Notes: generated by a model from the sequence alone, not told the origin. 64,000 nucleotides of DNA from Hymenobacter mellowenesis (GCF_030581005.1 NZ_JAUQSX010000018.1:1-64000), one strand, 5' to 3'; positions 32,255 to 41,771 are shown, counted from the first letter of the stretch. Numbers and translations are program-made.

Positions 32255-34870
32255 CTATTTTTTGGTGTCAGCGTCGGGCGCTTCCGGCTTGTCAGCCGGA
32301 CGCTCATCGCTGGCGAGGTTCTGGGCCTCGCCGCTCTTGCTCACGGCGAAGGTCAGTTCCTCGGCGCCTTCGGCATAGTCGGCGGTGATGACATCGCCGT
32401 GTACTACCTGGGCTTTGAGGATTTCCTCGGCAATCGGGTCTTCGATGTACTTCTGGATGGCACGGTTCAGCGGACGGGCACCGTACTTGGGGTCGTAACC
32501 TTTATCGGCCACGAAGTCCTTGGCGGCTTCCGTCAGCTCGACACGGTAGCCCAAGGCCTGCACCCGCGAGAGGAGCTTGCTGAGGCTGATGTCGATGATT
32601 TTGTGGATGTCCTTTTTCTCCAGCGAGTTGAAGACGATAACATCATCCAAACGGTTGAGGAATTCGGGCGAGAACGTCTTCTTCAGGGCGTTGGTGATGG
32701 TGCCCTTGGTCAGCTCGTCCATGTTTTCCTGACGAGCTTTCGTGCCGAAGCCGATGCCGGCGCCGAAGTCCTGCAAGTCACGCGCCCCGATGTTCGAAGT
32801 CATGATGATGATGGTGTTTCGGAAATCCACCTTGCGGCCGAGGCCGTCGGTCAGAATGCCGTCATCCAGCACTTGCAGGAGCAGGTTGTACACGTCTGGG
32901 TGCGCCTTCTCGATTTCGTCGAGCAGGATAACCGAGTAGGGCTTGCGGCGGATTTTTTCCGTCAGCTGGCCGCCCTCTTCGTAGCCCACATAGCCGGGAG
33001 GCGCGCCCACCAGGCGCGACACGCTAAATTTCTCCATGTACTCCGACATGTCGACACGCACCAGCGCGTCTTCTTTGTCGAAGAGGTAGGTAGCCAGCAC
33101 CTTGGCCAACTCCGTCTTACCCACGCCAGTCGGGCCGAGGAAAACGAATGAGCCAATCGGTTTCTTGGGGTCTTTCAGGCCCACGCGGGTGCGCTGAATG
33201 GCTTTCACCAGCTGCTTGATGGCTTTGTCCTGGCCAATTACTTTGCCCTGGAGCTCCTCATTCATGTTGAGGAGTTTCTGGCTTTCGTTCTGGGCCACGC
33301 GCGAAACGGGGATGCCGGTCATCATGGCGATAACCTCGGCCACGTTCTCCTCTTTCACCGTGTAGCGCTTCTTCTTGGTTTCCTCTTCCCACGACTTTTT
33401 GGCCGTGTCGAGTTGGTCCAGCAGCTTCTTCTCGGTGTCGCGGAGCTTGGCGGCTTCCTCGTATTTCTGCGATTTCACCACACGGTTCTTCTCACCTTTG
33501 ATGTTCTCAATCTGCTCTTCGAGCGTGAGAATGTCTTCGGGCACCACGATGTTGTTGATGTGAACACGGGCCCCGGCCTCGTCAAGAATGTCGATGGCCT
33601 TGTCCGGCAGGAAACGGTCGGACATGTAGCGGTCCGACAGCATCACGCACTGCTCAATGGCCTTGTCGGTGTACACCACGTGGTGGTGGTCCTGATACTT
33701 ATCCTTGATGTTGTGCAGGATTTCGATGGTTTCCTCGGGCGTAGTAGGGTCCACCATCACCATCTGGAAACGACGGGCCAGGGCACCGTCTTTCTCGATG
33801 TACTGGCGGTACTCGTCCAGTGTGGTAGCACCGATGCATTGAATCTCACCGCGGGCGAGAGCCGGCTTGAACATATTCGAAGCATCGAGCGAGCCCGAAG
33901 CCCCACCAGCGCCCACAATGGTGTGCAGCTCATCAATGAACAGAATCACGTCGGGCGACTTTTCCAGCTCGTTCATCACGGCCTTCATGCGTTCCTCGAA
34001 CTGGCCGCGGTACTTGGTGCCGGCCACCAGCGAAGCCAAATCCAGCGTCACCACGCGCTTATTGAAGAGCACGCGGCTTACTTTCTTCTGGATGATGCGC
34101 AGGGCGAGGCCTTCGGCGATGGCCGTTTTGCCCACGCCGGGCTCACCGATGAGGATGGGGTTGTTCTTTTTGCGGCGGCTTAGGATTTGGGCTACGCGCT
34201 CAATTTCCTTTTCGCGGCCCACAATGGGGTCGAGCTTGTCTTCCTCAGCGAGTTTGGTGAGGTCGCGGCCGAAATTGTCGAGCACCGGGGTGCGCGATTT
34301 TTCGCCGGGCTTTTTGGTGGTGCCACCGGCACTGGCGCCGCCGCGGCCACCACCAGGGCCCGAGGCCCCAAAGAGGCGGTCGTTGTCGTCGTCGTCCGTG
34401 TCGGGCGTACGGTTTTGCGGAGCAGAACCGGCATTACCGTGGTAATCCAGCGAGTCGCGCACAGTTTCGTAGTTCACGTTGAATTTGCTGAGAATTTGGG
34501 AAGAAATGTTGTCTTCGTCCCGCAGGATGGACAACAGAAGGTGTTCGGTGCCAATGATTTCCGATTTGAAAATCTTGGCTTCAAGGTAGGTGATTTTCAA
34601 CACCTTCTCGGTCTGCTTGGTGAGCGGAATCGAGCCGGTGATGCTGGTGCCCTGCGTGGCGGTGTTGCGCGTGGCTTGTTCGAGCGAGAATTTAAGCTCG
34701 TCGATGCTCACGCCCAACTTGCGCAGCAGGCCGAGGGCCGTGCCTTCGGCTTCGCGAATCATGCCAAGCAAAAGGTGCTCGGTGCCGATATAGTCGTGGC
34801 CGAGGCGGATGGCTTCCTCCCGGCTGAGGGAAATAACCTCCTTGACGCGGTTTGAGAATTTAGCTTCCAT
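32255..34870 (-). CDS. clpC: ClpC-type AAA+ unfoldase of the Clp protease
   Basis: An 871-residue HSP100 protein that unfolds substrates for ClpP. Two Clp-N repeats (residues 1-145; LGHDYIGTEHLLLGMIREAE) are followed by an acidic and Gly-rich linker (DTDDDDNDRLFG). AAA1 has Walker A GEPGVGKT near residue 247. A UVR-containing coiled middle domain has QKYEEAAKLRDTEKKLLDQL, and AAA2 has Walker A GPTGVGKT near 582 with LLDEIEKAHPDVYN. The presence of the UVR/middle domain distinguishes it from ClpA and the length from ClpB. The tail is acidic and probably disordered. Confidence 0.96.
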   Translation of the reverse strand: MEAKFSNRVKEVISLSREEAIRLGHDYIGTEHLLLGMIREAEGTALGLLRKLGVSIDELKFSLEQATRNTATQGTSITGSIPLTKQTEKVLKITYLEAKIFKSEIIGTEHLLLSILRDEDNISSQILSKFNVNYETVRDSLDYHGNAGSAPQNRTPDTDDDDNDRLFGASGPGGGRGGASAGGTTKKPGEKSRTPVLDNFGRDLTKLAEEDKLDPIVGREKEIERVAQILSRRKKNNPILIGEPGVGKTAIAEGLALRIIQKKVSRVLFNKRVVTLDLASLVAGTKYRGQFEERMKAVMNELEKSPDVILFIDELHTIVGAGGASGSLDASNMFKPALARGEIQCIGATTLDEYRQYIEKDGALARRFQMVMVDPTTPEETIEILHNIKDKYQDHHHVVYTDKAIEQCVMLSDRYMSDRFLPDKAIDILDEAGARVHINNIVVPEDILTLEEQIENIKGEKNRVVKSQKYEEAAKLRDTEKKLLDQLDTAKKSWEEETKKKRYTVKEENVAEVIAMMTGIPVSRVAQNESQKLLNMNEELQGKVIGQDKAIKQLVKAIQRTRVGLKDPKKPIGSFVFLGPTGVGKTELAKVLATYLFDKEDALVRVDMSEYMEKFSVSRLVGAPPGYVGYEEGGQLTEKIRRKPYSVILLDEIEKAHPDVYNLLLQVLDDGILTDGLGRKVDFRNTIIIMTSNIGARDLQDFGAGIGFGTKARQENMDELTKGTITNALKKTFSPEFLNRLDDVIVFNSLEKKDIHKIIDISLSKLLSRVQALGYRVELTEAAKDFVADKGYDPKYGARPLNRAIQKYIEDPIAEEILKAQVVHGDVITADYAEGAEELTFAVSKSGEAQNLASDERPADKPEAPDADTKK

Positions 34871-35031
34871 GCCAATAAACGTAGTGAAAAATCAAATAAG
34901 CCCCGCGTCGGGCGTGAAACACGGATAACGGGTTGGGCCGGGTTGACTTGAAAACAAGCCGGTTCGGGCGATGGTTCGAACCAAAATACGGTTCACATCG
35001 GGTAATTCAAACGCTGGCTGAAATTTGCGGG

Positions 35032-35706
35032 TTATTGCAAAAACCGGCCGGCCGCCGGGCCCTGCGAAAACAGCAGGTCCAGCACACTCAGGCCGGGCTC
35101 AAAACCTGGGCCAAACACCTGCGGATAGGGCCGCACCAGGGCGGAGGCTGCCGGAGTGTCAGGTTTGGGGGATGTGGAGGCGGCTTTGGGTGTCAGCCAG
35201 TCGCGGCGGTCGGCTACGGCTGGCGGGCTAGTACTTAGACTATTATTTTCGGCAGAAGGTTGCGCCGGGTAGTGCGCGTGGTATTCGGTGGTAAGTTGCA
35301 CGGGCAGCGGCAGGCGGAAGCACTTCAGCAGGAGCTGCAGAAACTGCAGGTTCAGGTCGAAAAGCCGGCCGGGCTTTTGGGCGTAGATGTCGTGCAGGTA
35401 GTCGGCGTAGTACTCGAAATACGGGCTGTTGCCGTAGGCGGTTTGAAGGGTGCGCCAGTGCCGGTGAATCCAGTTCTGGCGGTAGTCGATTTCGATTTCC
35501 GAGACGCTCACTTTTTCGGCCCGGTTGCCGTCGAGCACGGGCACGGTGAGGGGCTGCACGCCTTGAGCGGTGCGGATGAGGCAGCGGTTGCGGTAGGTTT
35601 GCTTGCGGTAGTGCTCGTGGGCTTCTATTAATAGGCCGTCGGCGTTTATGAGCGCCGCGAAGAGGGCGGCGGGCGGGTGGTAGTGCAGTTCGGTGAGGAG
35701 AGTCAT
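35032..35706 (-). CDS. WbqC-family protein
   Basis: A 224-residue cytoplasmic protein. Typical WbqC features are INADGLLIEAHEHYRKQTYR, NRCLIRTAQGVQPLTVPVLD and NWIHRHWRTLQTAYGNSPYF. The family is linked to polysaccharide or glycopeptide biosynthesis, but the reaction is not well defined. About 40 residues near the C-terminus (SAENNSLSTSPPAVADRRDW and after) are low-complexity and probably an insertion relative to the family. Start taken at MTLLTELHYHPP, 35706. Confidence 0.82.
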   Translation of the reverse strand: MTLLTELHYHPPAALFAALINADGLLIEAHEHYRKQTYRNRCLIRTAQGVQPLTVPVLDGNRAEKVSVSEIEIDYRQNWIHRHWRTLQTAYGNSPYFEYYADYLHDIYAQKPGRLFDLNLQFLQLLLKCFRLPLPVQLTTEYHAHYPAQPSAENNSLSTSPPAVADRRDWLTPKAASTSPKPDTPAASALVRPYPQVFGPGFEPGLSVLDLLFSQGPAAGRFLQ

Positions 35707-35740
35707 GGGGCGCAAATAACGGGAATCGACCAGACGTTGA

Positions 35741-35782
35741 CCTCACTCCCTGACCCCCTATCCAAAAGAGAGGGGGCACCGG
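35741..35782 (-). repeat. Lone CCCTCTCC-family element
   Basis: Nearly identical, apart from a few substitutions and one base of length, to the reverse complement of 9228-9270 (shared landmarks CCTCAC, CCCTGACCCCCT and AGAGGGGGCACCGG). It is a single half without its partner. The remaining 35783-36004 stretch holds nothing I recognise. Confidence 0.75.
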
Positions 35783-36004
35783 TTCGATGCGGATTTGTGA
35801 CGTCAGAATTCTGTCTAATAAATTAGGTTTGCCTGGCTTCGGCTTTGAATCAAGAGGTTTAAATGGAGAAAGCTAAGACTGCTAAGTGGGTATTGCAGAG
35901 ACTGACTTATTGGCCGATTAGCTGGGCGCCCTGAAAACGTTTGAGGTTGCAGTTAGAGGTGAAATTTTGCATTGCTTTACTGGTACAATAATAGATTGCT
36001 TCGG

Positions 36005-36036
36005 CACGCGAGATGCTTCGCGGCGTTCCGCATGAC
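36005..36036 (-). repeat. Lone REP-like half element
   Basis: On the minus strand it reads GTCA-TGCG-GAACGCCGCGA-AGCA-TCTCGCGTG, a single arm of the main repeat superfamily lacking an inverted partner. It lies 45 bases upstream of the next start codon. Confidence 0.75.
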
Positions 36037-36069
36037 GAACTGTGTTCAATGTCTCACTATCACCCGCTG

Positions 36070-36077
36070 TACTTTTG
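36070..36077 (+). promoter_or_regulatory. -7 box immediately before a start codon
   Basis: TACTTTTG is an exact TAnnTTTG match ending four bases before the ATG at 36082. The transcript should start at or within about two bases of the ATG. Confidence 0.5.
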
Positions 36078-36081
36078 CCCC

Positions 36082-36951
36082 ATGCGCTTCCTCTTTTCCC
36101 TTTTGCTCGCCCTCATGGCGCTGGCCGCCCAGGCCGGACCGCCGCAGATTCTGCTCGATGTGGCCCGTTTCCGCAACCTGAACCGGGTGGAAAAAGGCGC
36201 GGAGGTTGAAATTTATGTGACCGTGCCCACGCAGTCGCTGCTGTACCGGCAGCGGGCGCCCAAGGCCTTTCAGTCGTCGGCCGTGGTCACGCTGGATATA
36301 CTAAAGGCCGACGGGTCGTCGGCTTATCATGAAGTCATCACGCTGAAACCTCCGGTGCTCAACGACACTACTATTGCTATCAAAAACCCGCAGAGCTTCC
36401 TGAAAAGAATCTTGCTGCCCGATGGCAAATACACCCTGCGCGGCACTGTGAAAGACCAGTACCGCAGCACAGGTGGCGAAACCACCGTCGAAAAACCGCT
36501 GGTGCTGGAAGGGCCGGCCGGGCCGTTTATTTCGGATGTGGTGCTGCTTTCACGTCCGGCCGCCAAGAGCGGGGGCGACGATAATTTCGCCCGGGGCGGT
36601 TACCGCCTCACCCGCGCGGCGGGCGGCACCTACGGCCGTGGGGCCGACAATGTGTTCTTCTACACCGAGCTGCATAACGCGCCCGTGGGCCAGCCCCTGC
36701 GCGTGCACTACCACCTTACTACCCCCGACGGTTCGGCCGCCGATGCTGACGCCGACCTCACCCCGCAGTCGGGCCGCCCCACTACCATCGTGGGCCAGAT
36801 GCCGCTGGGGCCGTTGCCCGATGGGCCTTTTACGCTCTTCATCGAAGTGTATGGCGGGCCGGGCAACAAAAAGCTGCTAGCAGGGCACCGCGCCATTGGC
36901 CAGCGTGCCTCGGCAGAGTTTGGGCAGGTAAGTGTCCCCGCCGATAGATAG
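36082..36951 (+). CDS. Secreted protein of unknown function, GWxTD-like N-terminal fold
   Basis: A 289-residue exported protein with signal MRFLFSLLLALMALAAQA. The body is predicted beta-rich, with VEIYVTVPTQSLLYRQ and SSAVVTLDILKADGSSAYHE recalling the N-terminal half of GWxTD-domain proteins of Bacteroidota, but no GWxTD motif is seen. FARGGYRLTRAAGGTYGRGA is a distinctive middle segment. It lies two bases before the LpxL-type acyltransferase gene, suggesting an envelope role. The start is right after the -7 box, implying a leaderless mRNA. Confidence 0.7.
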   Translation: MRFLFSLLLALMALAAQAGPPQILLDVARFRNLNRVEKGAEVEIYVTVPTQSLLYRQRAPKAFQSSAVVTLDILKADGSSAYHEVITLKPPVLNDTTIAIKNPQSFLKRILLPDGKYTLRGTVKDQYRSTGGETTVEKPLVLEGPAGPFISDVVLLSRPAAKSGGDDNFARGGYRLTRAAGGTYGRGADNVFFYTELHNAPVGQPLRVHYHLTTPDGSAADADADLTPQSGRPTTIVGQMPLGPLPDGPFTLFIEVYGGPGNKKLLAGHRAIGQRASAEFGQVSVPADR

Positions 36952-36953
36952 GC

Positions 36954-37871
36954 ATGGCCACGAAAGGCGCTTCTTCCGGCACCGGCCGGCCCTATGCCTG
37001 GTATTTCGAGCCGCTGCGCTGGCTGCTGCTGGGCTTAGCGCATCTGCCGCTGGCGGTGCTGTACCTGTTTGCGGACGTGATTTATTTCCTGCTGGCTTAC
37101 GTGGTGCGCTACCGTTGGCGCGTCGTCACGGAGAACCTGCGCAACTCATTTCCAGAGAAAACCCCGGCTGAAATCGAGCGCACCGGCCGGGCGTTCTACC
37201 GGCATTTTTCGCAGGTAGTAGTCGAGATTTTGAAGCTGGCGGCCATTTCGCCCGACGAGCTGCGGCAACGCATGCGCTTCGTGAACCCCGAGTTGATGAC
37301 GCGCCATTTCGCCGATAAGCGGCTGGTGCTCTCGCTGGGCTCGCATATGGGCAACTGGGAATGGATTCTGAGCGGCGCAGCGCTGGAGTTTCCGGGGCGG
37401 GCGGCGGGGGTGTATAAGCCGCTGAACAACTTGTTTTTCGAAAGCTTCATGCGGCGCCTGCGCACCCGCCTCGGCGCCGATGCCGTGCCCATGCTGGCTA
37501 CCCTGCGCTATCTGGTGGCCCACCGCGGCCAGGGCCACACCCTCAGCCTGCTTTCCGACCAAGCCGCCGGCCCTGAAGACAAACCCTATTGGACCAACTT
37601 CCTGCACCAGGACACCAGCTTCTACACCAGCGCCGACCGCTTGGCTGTGCAGCTCGATTGCGCGGTGCTTTACGTAGGTATCTGCCGTGTGCGGCGCGGT
37701 TATTACGAAGTCACCTTCACCGAATTGCCCGATGGCCGGGTGGCGAAAGACGCGCCGGCCGGCACCTTTCCCGTCACCGAAGCTTTTGCCCGGCAGCTGG
37801 AATCGGACATGCGCGCCTCGCCCGAGCAGTATCTATGGACGCACCGGCGCTGGAAGCACAAGCGCAATTAG
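36954..37871 (+). CDS. Lysophospholipid acyltransferase family protein (LpxL/HtrB-like)
   Basis: A 305-residue inner-membrane acyltransferase expected to add a secondary acyl chain to lipid A or a related lipid. One N-terminal membrane segment (LLLGLAHLPLAVLYLFADVI) precedes the catalytic HX4E motif in LGSHMGNWEW; SLLSDQAAGPEDKPYWTNFL is the second family block and YLWTHRRWKHKRN the typical C-terminal end. The stop of the upstream gene is two bases before its ATG, so the two are translationally close. Confidence 0.9.
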   Translation: MATKGASSGTGRPYAWYFEPLRWLLLGLAHLPLAVLYLFADVIYFLLAYVVRYRWRVVTENLRNSFPEKTPAEIERTGRAFYRHFSQVVVEILKLAAISPDELRQRMRFVNPELMTRHFADKRLVLSLGSHMGNWEWILSGAALEFPGRAAGVYKPLNNLFFESFMRRLRTRLGADAVPMLATLRYLVAHRGQGHTLSLLSDQAAGPEDKPYWTNFLHQDTSFYTSADRLAVQLDCAVLYVGICRVRRGYYEVTFTELPDGRVAKDAPAGTFPVTEAFARQLESDMRASPEQYLWTHRRWKHKRN

Positions 37872-37879
37872 AAGCAAAA

Positions 37880-37979
37880 AAGAACGTCATGCTGAGCGAA
37901 GTCGAAGCATCTCTACCGCGCGAGTTTTCATTGACTCCTGCGGTAGAGATGCTTCGACTTCGCTCAGCATGACGTTCTT
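37880..37979. repeat. REPIN-like palindrome, TGCT/AGCA type
   Basis: Arms of 39 bases (37880-37918 and 37941-37979) are complementary, each with GTCA-TGCT-GAGCGAAGTCGA-AGCA. Relative to the 5371 copy the changes in one arm are matched in the other. It lies between convergent genes. Confidence 0.85.
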
Positions 37980-38007
37980 GTTAGAAGCGTCAACAGCTAG
38001 TTGCAGC

Positions 38008-38640
38008 CTACAAATACGGCTCGATGTCGCCGGCGCCTTCGCGCACCAGTTCGAAGTCGTCGTTGGTGCAGTCGATGATGGTGCTGGGGGTGTTGCCACC
38101 GAAACCGCCGTCAATCACGAGGTCGACCAGCAGGCGGTACTTTTCGTAAATCAGGTCCGGGTCGGTCACGTATTCTTCGAGGGTTTCCTCGCTCTCGCGC
38201 ACCGAGGTGCTCACGATGGGGTTGCCCAACTCCTTCACCAGCTGACGAATAATCTGGTTGTCGGGCACGCGGATGCCGACGGTTTTGCGCTTGGTGCCGC
38301 CGAAGCGGGGGGCGTTGGCGCTGGCCTCGAAGAGGAAGGTGAAGGGGCCGGGTAGGGCCTTCTTGATGACTTTATAAGTCGCGGTGTTGATGCCGTGGGC
38401 GTAGTCGGAAATGTGCGACAGGTCGTAGCAGATGAAGCTCAGGTTGGCCTTTTCGGGGTTGATGCCCTTAATGCGGCACACTCTTTCCACGGCCTTGGCA
38501 TTGGTTACGTCGCAGCCGATGCCGTACACGGTATCGGTGGGATAAATAATGACTCCCCCTTTGCGCAACACGTCAACTGCTTGTTGAATACGGTTTTGTG
38601 GCGGATTTTCGGGGTGAATGCGGAGAAGGGTGGCGGGCAT
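38008..38640 (-). CDS. L-threonylcarbamoyladenylate synthase (Sua5/YciO/TsaC family)
   Basis: A 210-residue enzyme of the family that makes threonylcarbamoyl-AMP for the t6A37 tRNA modification. GGVIIYPTDTVYGIGCDV is the family opening, CRIKGINPEKANLSFICYDL the nucleotide site, and RKTVGIRVPDN and NPIVSTSVRES later motifs. Its sequence leans towards the YciO branch, so a paralogue elsewhere might be the main enzyme. The start at 38640 (MPATLLRIH) precedes the conserved core by about 30 residues. Confidence 0.9.
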   Translation of the reverse strand: MPATLLRIHPENPPQNRIQQAVDVLRKGGVIIYPTDTVYGIGCDVTNAKAVERVCRIKGINPEKANLSFICYDLSHISDYAHGINTATYKVIKKALPGPFTFLFEASANAPRFGGTKRKTVGIRVPDNQIIRQLVKELGNPIVSTSVRESEETLEEYVTDPDLIYEKYRLLVDLVIDGGFGGNTPSTIIDCTNDDFELVREGAGDIEPYL

Positions 38641-38804
38641 AAAAGAGTTTGTTGATTGAATGCGTGAGGGCCAGCCGCAGCCGGCGATGGACAGCTCCCG
38701 GCGGCGGCGCGGGGCCGGCCATGCCGAAGAGGCGGGCAAGGTACTACGCCTAGCCGAAACGAAACAACTACGCCAATGGTGCGCGCCCGGGTTCCCGGCC
38801 TTCG

Positions 38805-38812
38805 TACTTTTG
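38805..38812 (+). promoter_or_regulatory. -7 box of mltG
   Basis: TACTTTTG is an exact TAnnTTTG match, 32 bases upstream of the mltG ATG. No TTG at the expected distance. Confidence 0.4.
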
Positions 38813-38844
38813 GCGCCGCTCCTTTGCTATCCGCTTTATTCCCC

Positions 38845-39933
38845 ATGGCCAAACCCGCCCAAAAGTCCGTCCTCGAACGCCGCGACGATGCCCTTAAACG
38901 CCGCAAACGTTGGGGCGCTGTCAGCGTCGTATTCACGCTCGCGCTGGTGTGCTTCTCGTATTATTTCTATCAGGTATTTTTCACCGCCAACATCGAAACC
39001 AAGGGCAAGCCCACCTACGTGGTGATTCCGCGCGGCGCGACTTGGAAGACGGCCCTCGCGGCTATCGACAAAACCGGCGCCGTGGTGGATAAGCTCTCGT
39101 TGCACTTCGTGGCCCGGCTGATGAAGTACGACAAGCCCGGCGCTGTCAAGCCCGGCAACTATGAGCTCAAGGACGGCTTCACCAACCGCCAACTCATTAA
39201 CGTGCTTAAGAGCGGGGCCCAGTCGCCGGTGAAGCTCACCTTCAATACCGTACGTCTGCGCAACGAGCTGGTGACCAAGCTTGCCAGCCAGGTCGATGTG
39301 CCCGCCGCGCGGCTCGATTCGCTGCTGCGCGACCCGGCTTATACCAAAAGCCTGGGCTTCGACACTACCACGGTGCTCACGATGTTTATTCCGAACACCT
39401 ACGACGTGTACTGGAACACCTCGGCCAAGCGCCTGATGCAGCGCCTGAAAACGTCCTACGAGCAGTTCTGGACGCCCGCCCGCGACGCCGAGCGTGAGAA
39501 GCTGGGCCTCACCCGCGCCCAGGTGAGCACCTTGGCCAGCATCGTGGAAGCCGAGCAGCAGCAGCACGCCGACGAGCGGCCACGTATCGCCGGCGTGTAT
39601 TTGAATCGGTTGAAGCGCGGCATGAAGCTGCAAGCTGACCCCACCGTGGTGTACGCCAACCACGACTTCACCATCAAGCGCGTGCTGAACGTGCACCTGC
39701 AAAAAGACTCGCCCTACAATACCTATAAGTACGCCGGCCTGCCGCCCGGCCCTATCAACCTGCCCAGCATCGCCAGCATCGACGCCGTGCTGAAGCCGGA
39801 AAGCAACAACTACCTCTATTTCTGCGCCAAGGAGGATTTCAGCGGCTACCACGCCTTCGCCACGAACGAGACTGAGCACATTGCGAATGCGCGGCGCTAC
39901 CAGGCGGCGCTGAATCGGAAGGGTATTAAGTAA
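38845..39933 (+). CDS. mltG: Endolytic murein transglycosylase
   Basis: A 362-residue inner-membrane lytic transglycosylase that cuts nascent peptidoglycan strands. A basic N-terminus and one membrane segment (WGAVSVVFTLALVCFSYYFY) are followed by the LysM-like region and the YceG catalytic domain. The catalytic Glu lies in LASIVEAEQ, with RPRIAGVYLNRLKRGMKLQA and YNTYKYAGLPPGPINLP as signature blocks. The length is normal. The start is at MAKPAQKS, 38845; the open frame from 38776 covers the promoter. Confidence 0.95.
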   Translation: MAKPAQKSVLERRDDALKRRKRWGAVSVVFTLALVCFSYYFYQVFFTANIETKGKPTYVVIPRGATWKTALAAIDKTGAVVDKLSLHFVARLMKYDKPGAVKPGNYELKDGFTNRQLINVLKSGAQSPVKLTFNTVRLRNELVTKLASQVDVPAARLDSLLRDPAYTKSLGFDTTTVLTMFIPNTYDVYWNTSAKRLMQRLKTSYEQFWTPARDAEREKLGLTRAQVSTLASIVEAEQQQHADERPRIAGVYLNRLKRGMKLQADPTVVYANHDFTIKRVLNVHLQKDSPYNTYKYAGLPPGPINLPSIASIDAVLKPESNNYLYFCAKEDFSGYHAFATNETEHIANARRYQAALNRKGIK

Positions 39934-39946
39934 CCCACGGTAAAAC

Positions 39947-40051
39947 GTCATGCAGAGCGCAGCGAAGCATCTCGCCCGCCACTACTAAACCCAATCGTCG
40001 GAAAAAGAAATAGCGGCGGCGGGCAAGATGCTTCGCTGCGCTCTGTATGAC
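39947..40051. repeat. REPIN-like palindrome, TGCA variant
   Basis: The arms share GTCA-TGCA-GAGCGCAGCGA-AGCA-TCTCGCCCGCC (left) and its complement, with one difference. It fills the gap between mltG and the thioesterase gene; its right end is 20 bases before the next ATG, leaving little space for a promoter outside it. Confidence 0.82.
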
Positions 40052-40071
40052 GTTCTATTACAGCAATAATT

Positions 40072-40563
40072 ATGTACCAATCCGACATCCAAATCCGCGT
40101 GCGCTACGCCGAAACCGACCAGATGGGCTACGTCTATCACGGCAACTATGCGGCGTACTTTGAAGTGGCGCGCACCGAGGCGTTTCGCAAGCTCGGCATC
40201 AGCTACAAGGAGCTGGAGGCCGACGGCGTGGGCATGCCGGTAGGAGAGCTGCGCACCCGCTTCCGCCGCCCGGCGCGCTACGACGACCTGCTGACCGTGC
40301 GCCTGCTGCTGCGCCAGCCGCCCGAAGGCACGCGGGTGCTGTTCGAATACGAGATTTACAACGAGGCCCACGAACTGCTCACCGAGGGCCACACGCTCAT
40401 GGTGTTCGTGAAAACCACTACCGGCCGGCCGGTGTCCATCCCGCAAAGTATCCAGCAGCAGCTAGCGCCGTATTTTAGTGAAGACGACCTGGAAAGCCCG
40501 GTGCTGCCCAAGCCCGGCGCCATCCTGCCCGATGCGCCGGCCCCGGCGGCGTTTCGGAAGTAG
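40072..40563 (+). CDS. Acyl-CoA thioesterase (YbgC/4-hydroxybenzoyl-CoA type)
   Basis: A 163-residue hotdog-fold enzyme. RVRYAETDQMGYVYHGNYAA is the family active-site motif with catalytic Asp16 and His23, and FEVARTEAFRKLGISY the central helix. YbgC-type enzymes hydrolyse short- or medium-chain acyl-CoA; the actual substrate is unknown. The C-terminal 30 residues are Pro-rich and extend beyond the fold. The gene is flanked on both sides by repeat palindromes. Confidence 0.92.
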   Translation: MYQSDIQIRVRYAETDQMGYVYHGNYAAYFEVARTEAFRKLGISYKELEADGVGMPVGELRTRFRRPARYDDLLTVRLLLRQPPEGTRVLFEYEIYNEAHELLTEGHTLMVFVKTTTGRPVSIPQSIQQQLAPYFSEDDLESPVLPKPGAILPDAPAPAAFRK

Positions 40564-40574
40564 ATTGATAAAAA

Positions 40575-40682
40575 AGAACGTCATGTCGAGCGCAGCCGAG
40601 ACATCTCGCGTGCCGAAGTAATCCATTTGATTGAGTTACTACCCCACGCGAGATGTCTCGGCTGCGCTCGACATGACGTTCT
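40575..40682. repeat. REPIN-like palindrome, TGTC/GACA type
   Basis: The arms hold GTCA-TGTC-GAGCGCAGCCGA-GACA-TCTCGCGTG and its complement; the outer AGAAC/GTTCT also pair. Compared with TGCT/AGCA copies, both sides of each small hairpin have changed together. Confidence 0.85.
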
Positions 40683-40702
40683 GAAAGCCACAACCTTCGA
40701 TA

Positions 40703-41695
40703 GTGAAAGCCCCCGCCGCCATCAGCCGTGCCCGCTTCCCCGATGTGCGCAAGCAGCGCACCTACCGGCGGCTGATTGTGGGCCTGAAGCGGCTGCGGCT
40801 GCCCGGCGGCCACGCCTCCCTCTACGACGTGCTCGACCGCATTCTGCACGAGCTGCGGCTGGACTCGCTGGAAAAGCGGGCGGCCTACATGGCCTTCAAC
40901 CTCACGGTGGCGCTGTTTCCGACCATTATTTTCCTGTTCACGCTCATTCCCTACATCCCCGTCCCGAACCTGAACGTGGACATCCTGCAGTTTCTGGCCG
41001 ACTTCATGCCCCACGAGCTGTACGCGGCCACGGCCAGCACCATAGAGGACATTGTGAACATCCCACACGGCGGCCTGCTCTCGTTCGGTTTCGTAACGGC
41101 GCTGGTACTCAGTTCCAACGGCATTATGGCGCTGCTCGATGCGTTTGAGAAGAAGTATCCATGGTTTAAGCACCGCAGCTATTTGCGCAAGCGTGTGATT
41201 GCCACGCTACTCACCTTCGTGTTGTCGCTGATATTGGTGCTGGCCATCGCGGGCATTTTCTTTGGCACCTATCTGATTGACGGGTTGGTTTTTTATGAAA
41301 TAGTGCCCGAGCGGTTCACCGATTTGGTGCTCACGCTCATTCGCTATGGCTCGCTGGTGGGGCTGTTTTTGAGCACGACCTGCGTGATTTACTACTTTGT
41401 GCCACCCGTGCACGACAAGTGGCCGCTGCTCTCGGCCGGGGCGGTGGTGGCCACGCTGCTCATTTTTCTAGTGTCGTTTCTCTTCACGCTCTACGTCCGC
41501 ATTTTCAACTCCTACAACACGTTCTACGGCTCCATTGGGGCGCTGGTCGGCTTCATGGTGTGGCTCGAATTTGTGTGTATGACGCTGATTATCGGCTTTG
41601 AAGTGAACGTGAGCATGGACGCCATTACCGGCCGCCGCCGCCAGATGATGCGCGAGCAACTGGCTGCCCAACGCTTGGCCACGGGTGAAAAATGA
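40703..41695 (+). CDS. YihY/virulence factor BrkB family membrane protein
   Basis: A 330-residue inner-membrane protein with about six membrane segments, among them FNLTVALFPTIIFLFTLIPY, LLTFVLSLILVLAIAGIFFG and GAVVATLLIFLVSFLFTLYV. The family blocks KRAAYMAFNLTVALFPTI and NSYNTFYGSIGALVGFMVWL are clear. Family members were once called RNase BN; their function is unresolved. Translation appears to start at a GTG (40703); no ATG precedes the conserved part. Confidence 0.9.
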   Translation: MKAPAAISRARFPDVRKQRTYRRLIVGLKRLRLPGGHASLYDVLDRILHELRLDSLEKRAAYMAFNLTVALFPTIIFLFTLIPYIPVPNLNVDILQFLADFMPHELYAATASTIEDIVNIPHGGLLSFGFVTALVLSSNGIMALLDAFEKKYPWFKHRSYLRKRVIATLLTFVLSLILVLAIAGIFFGTYLIDGLVFYEIVPERFTDLVLTLIRYGSLVGLFLSTTCVIYYFVPPVHDKWPLLSAGAVVATLLIFLVSFLFTLYVRIFNSYNTFYGSIGALVGFMVWLEFVCMTLIIGFEVNVSMDAITGRRRQMMREQLAAQRLATGEK

Positions 41696-41771
41696 GGTGC
41701 TGGCACTCAGGAACGTAGCAAAAAGTTTGGTTTTTTTTCGCCGAGCGGGTTTTTCATTCCGCTTTCCTTTT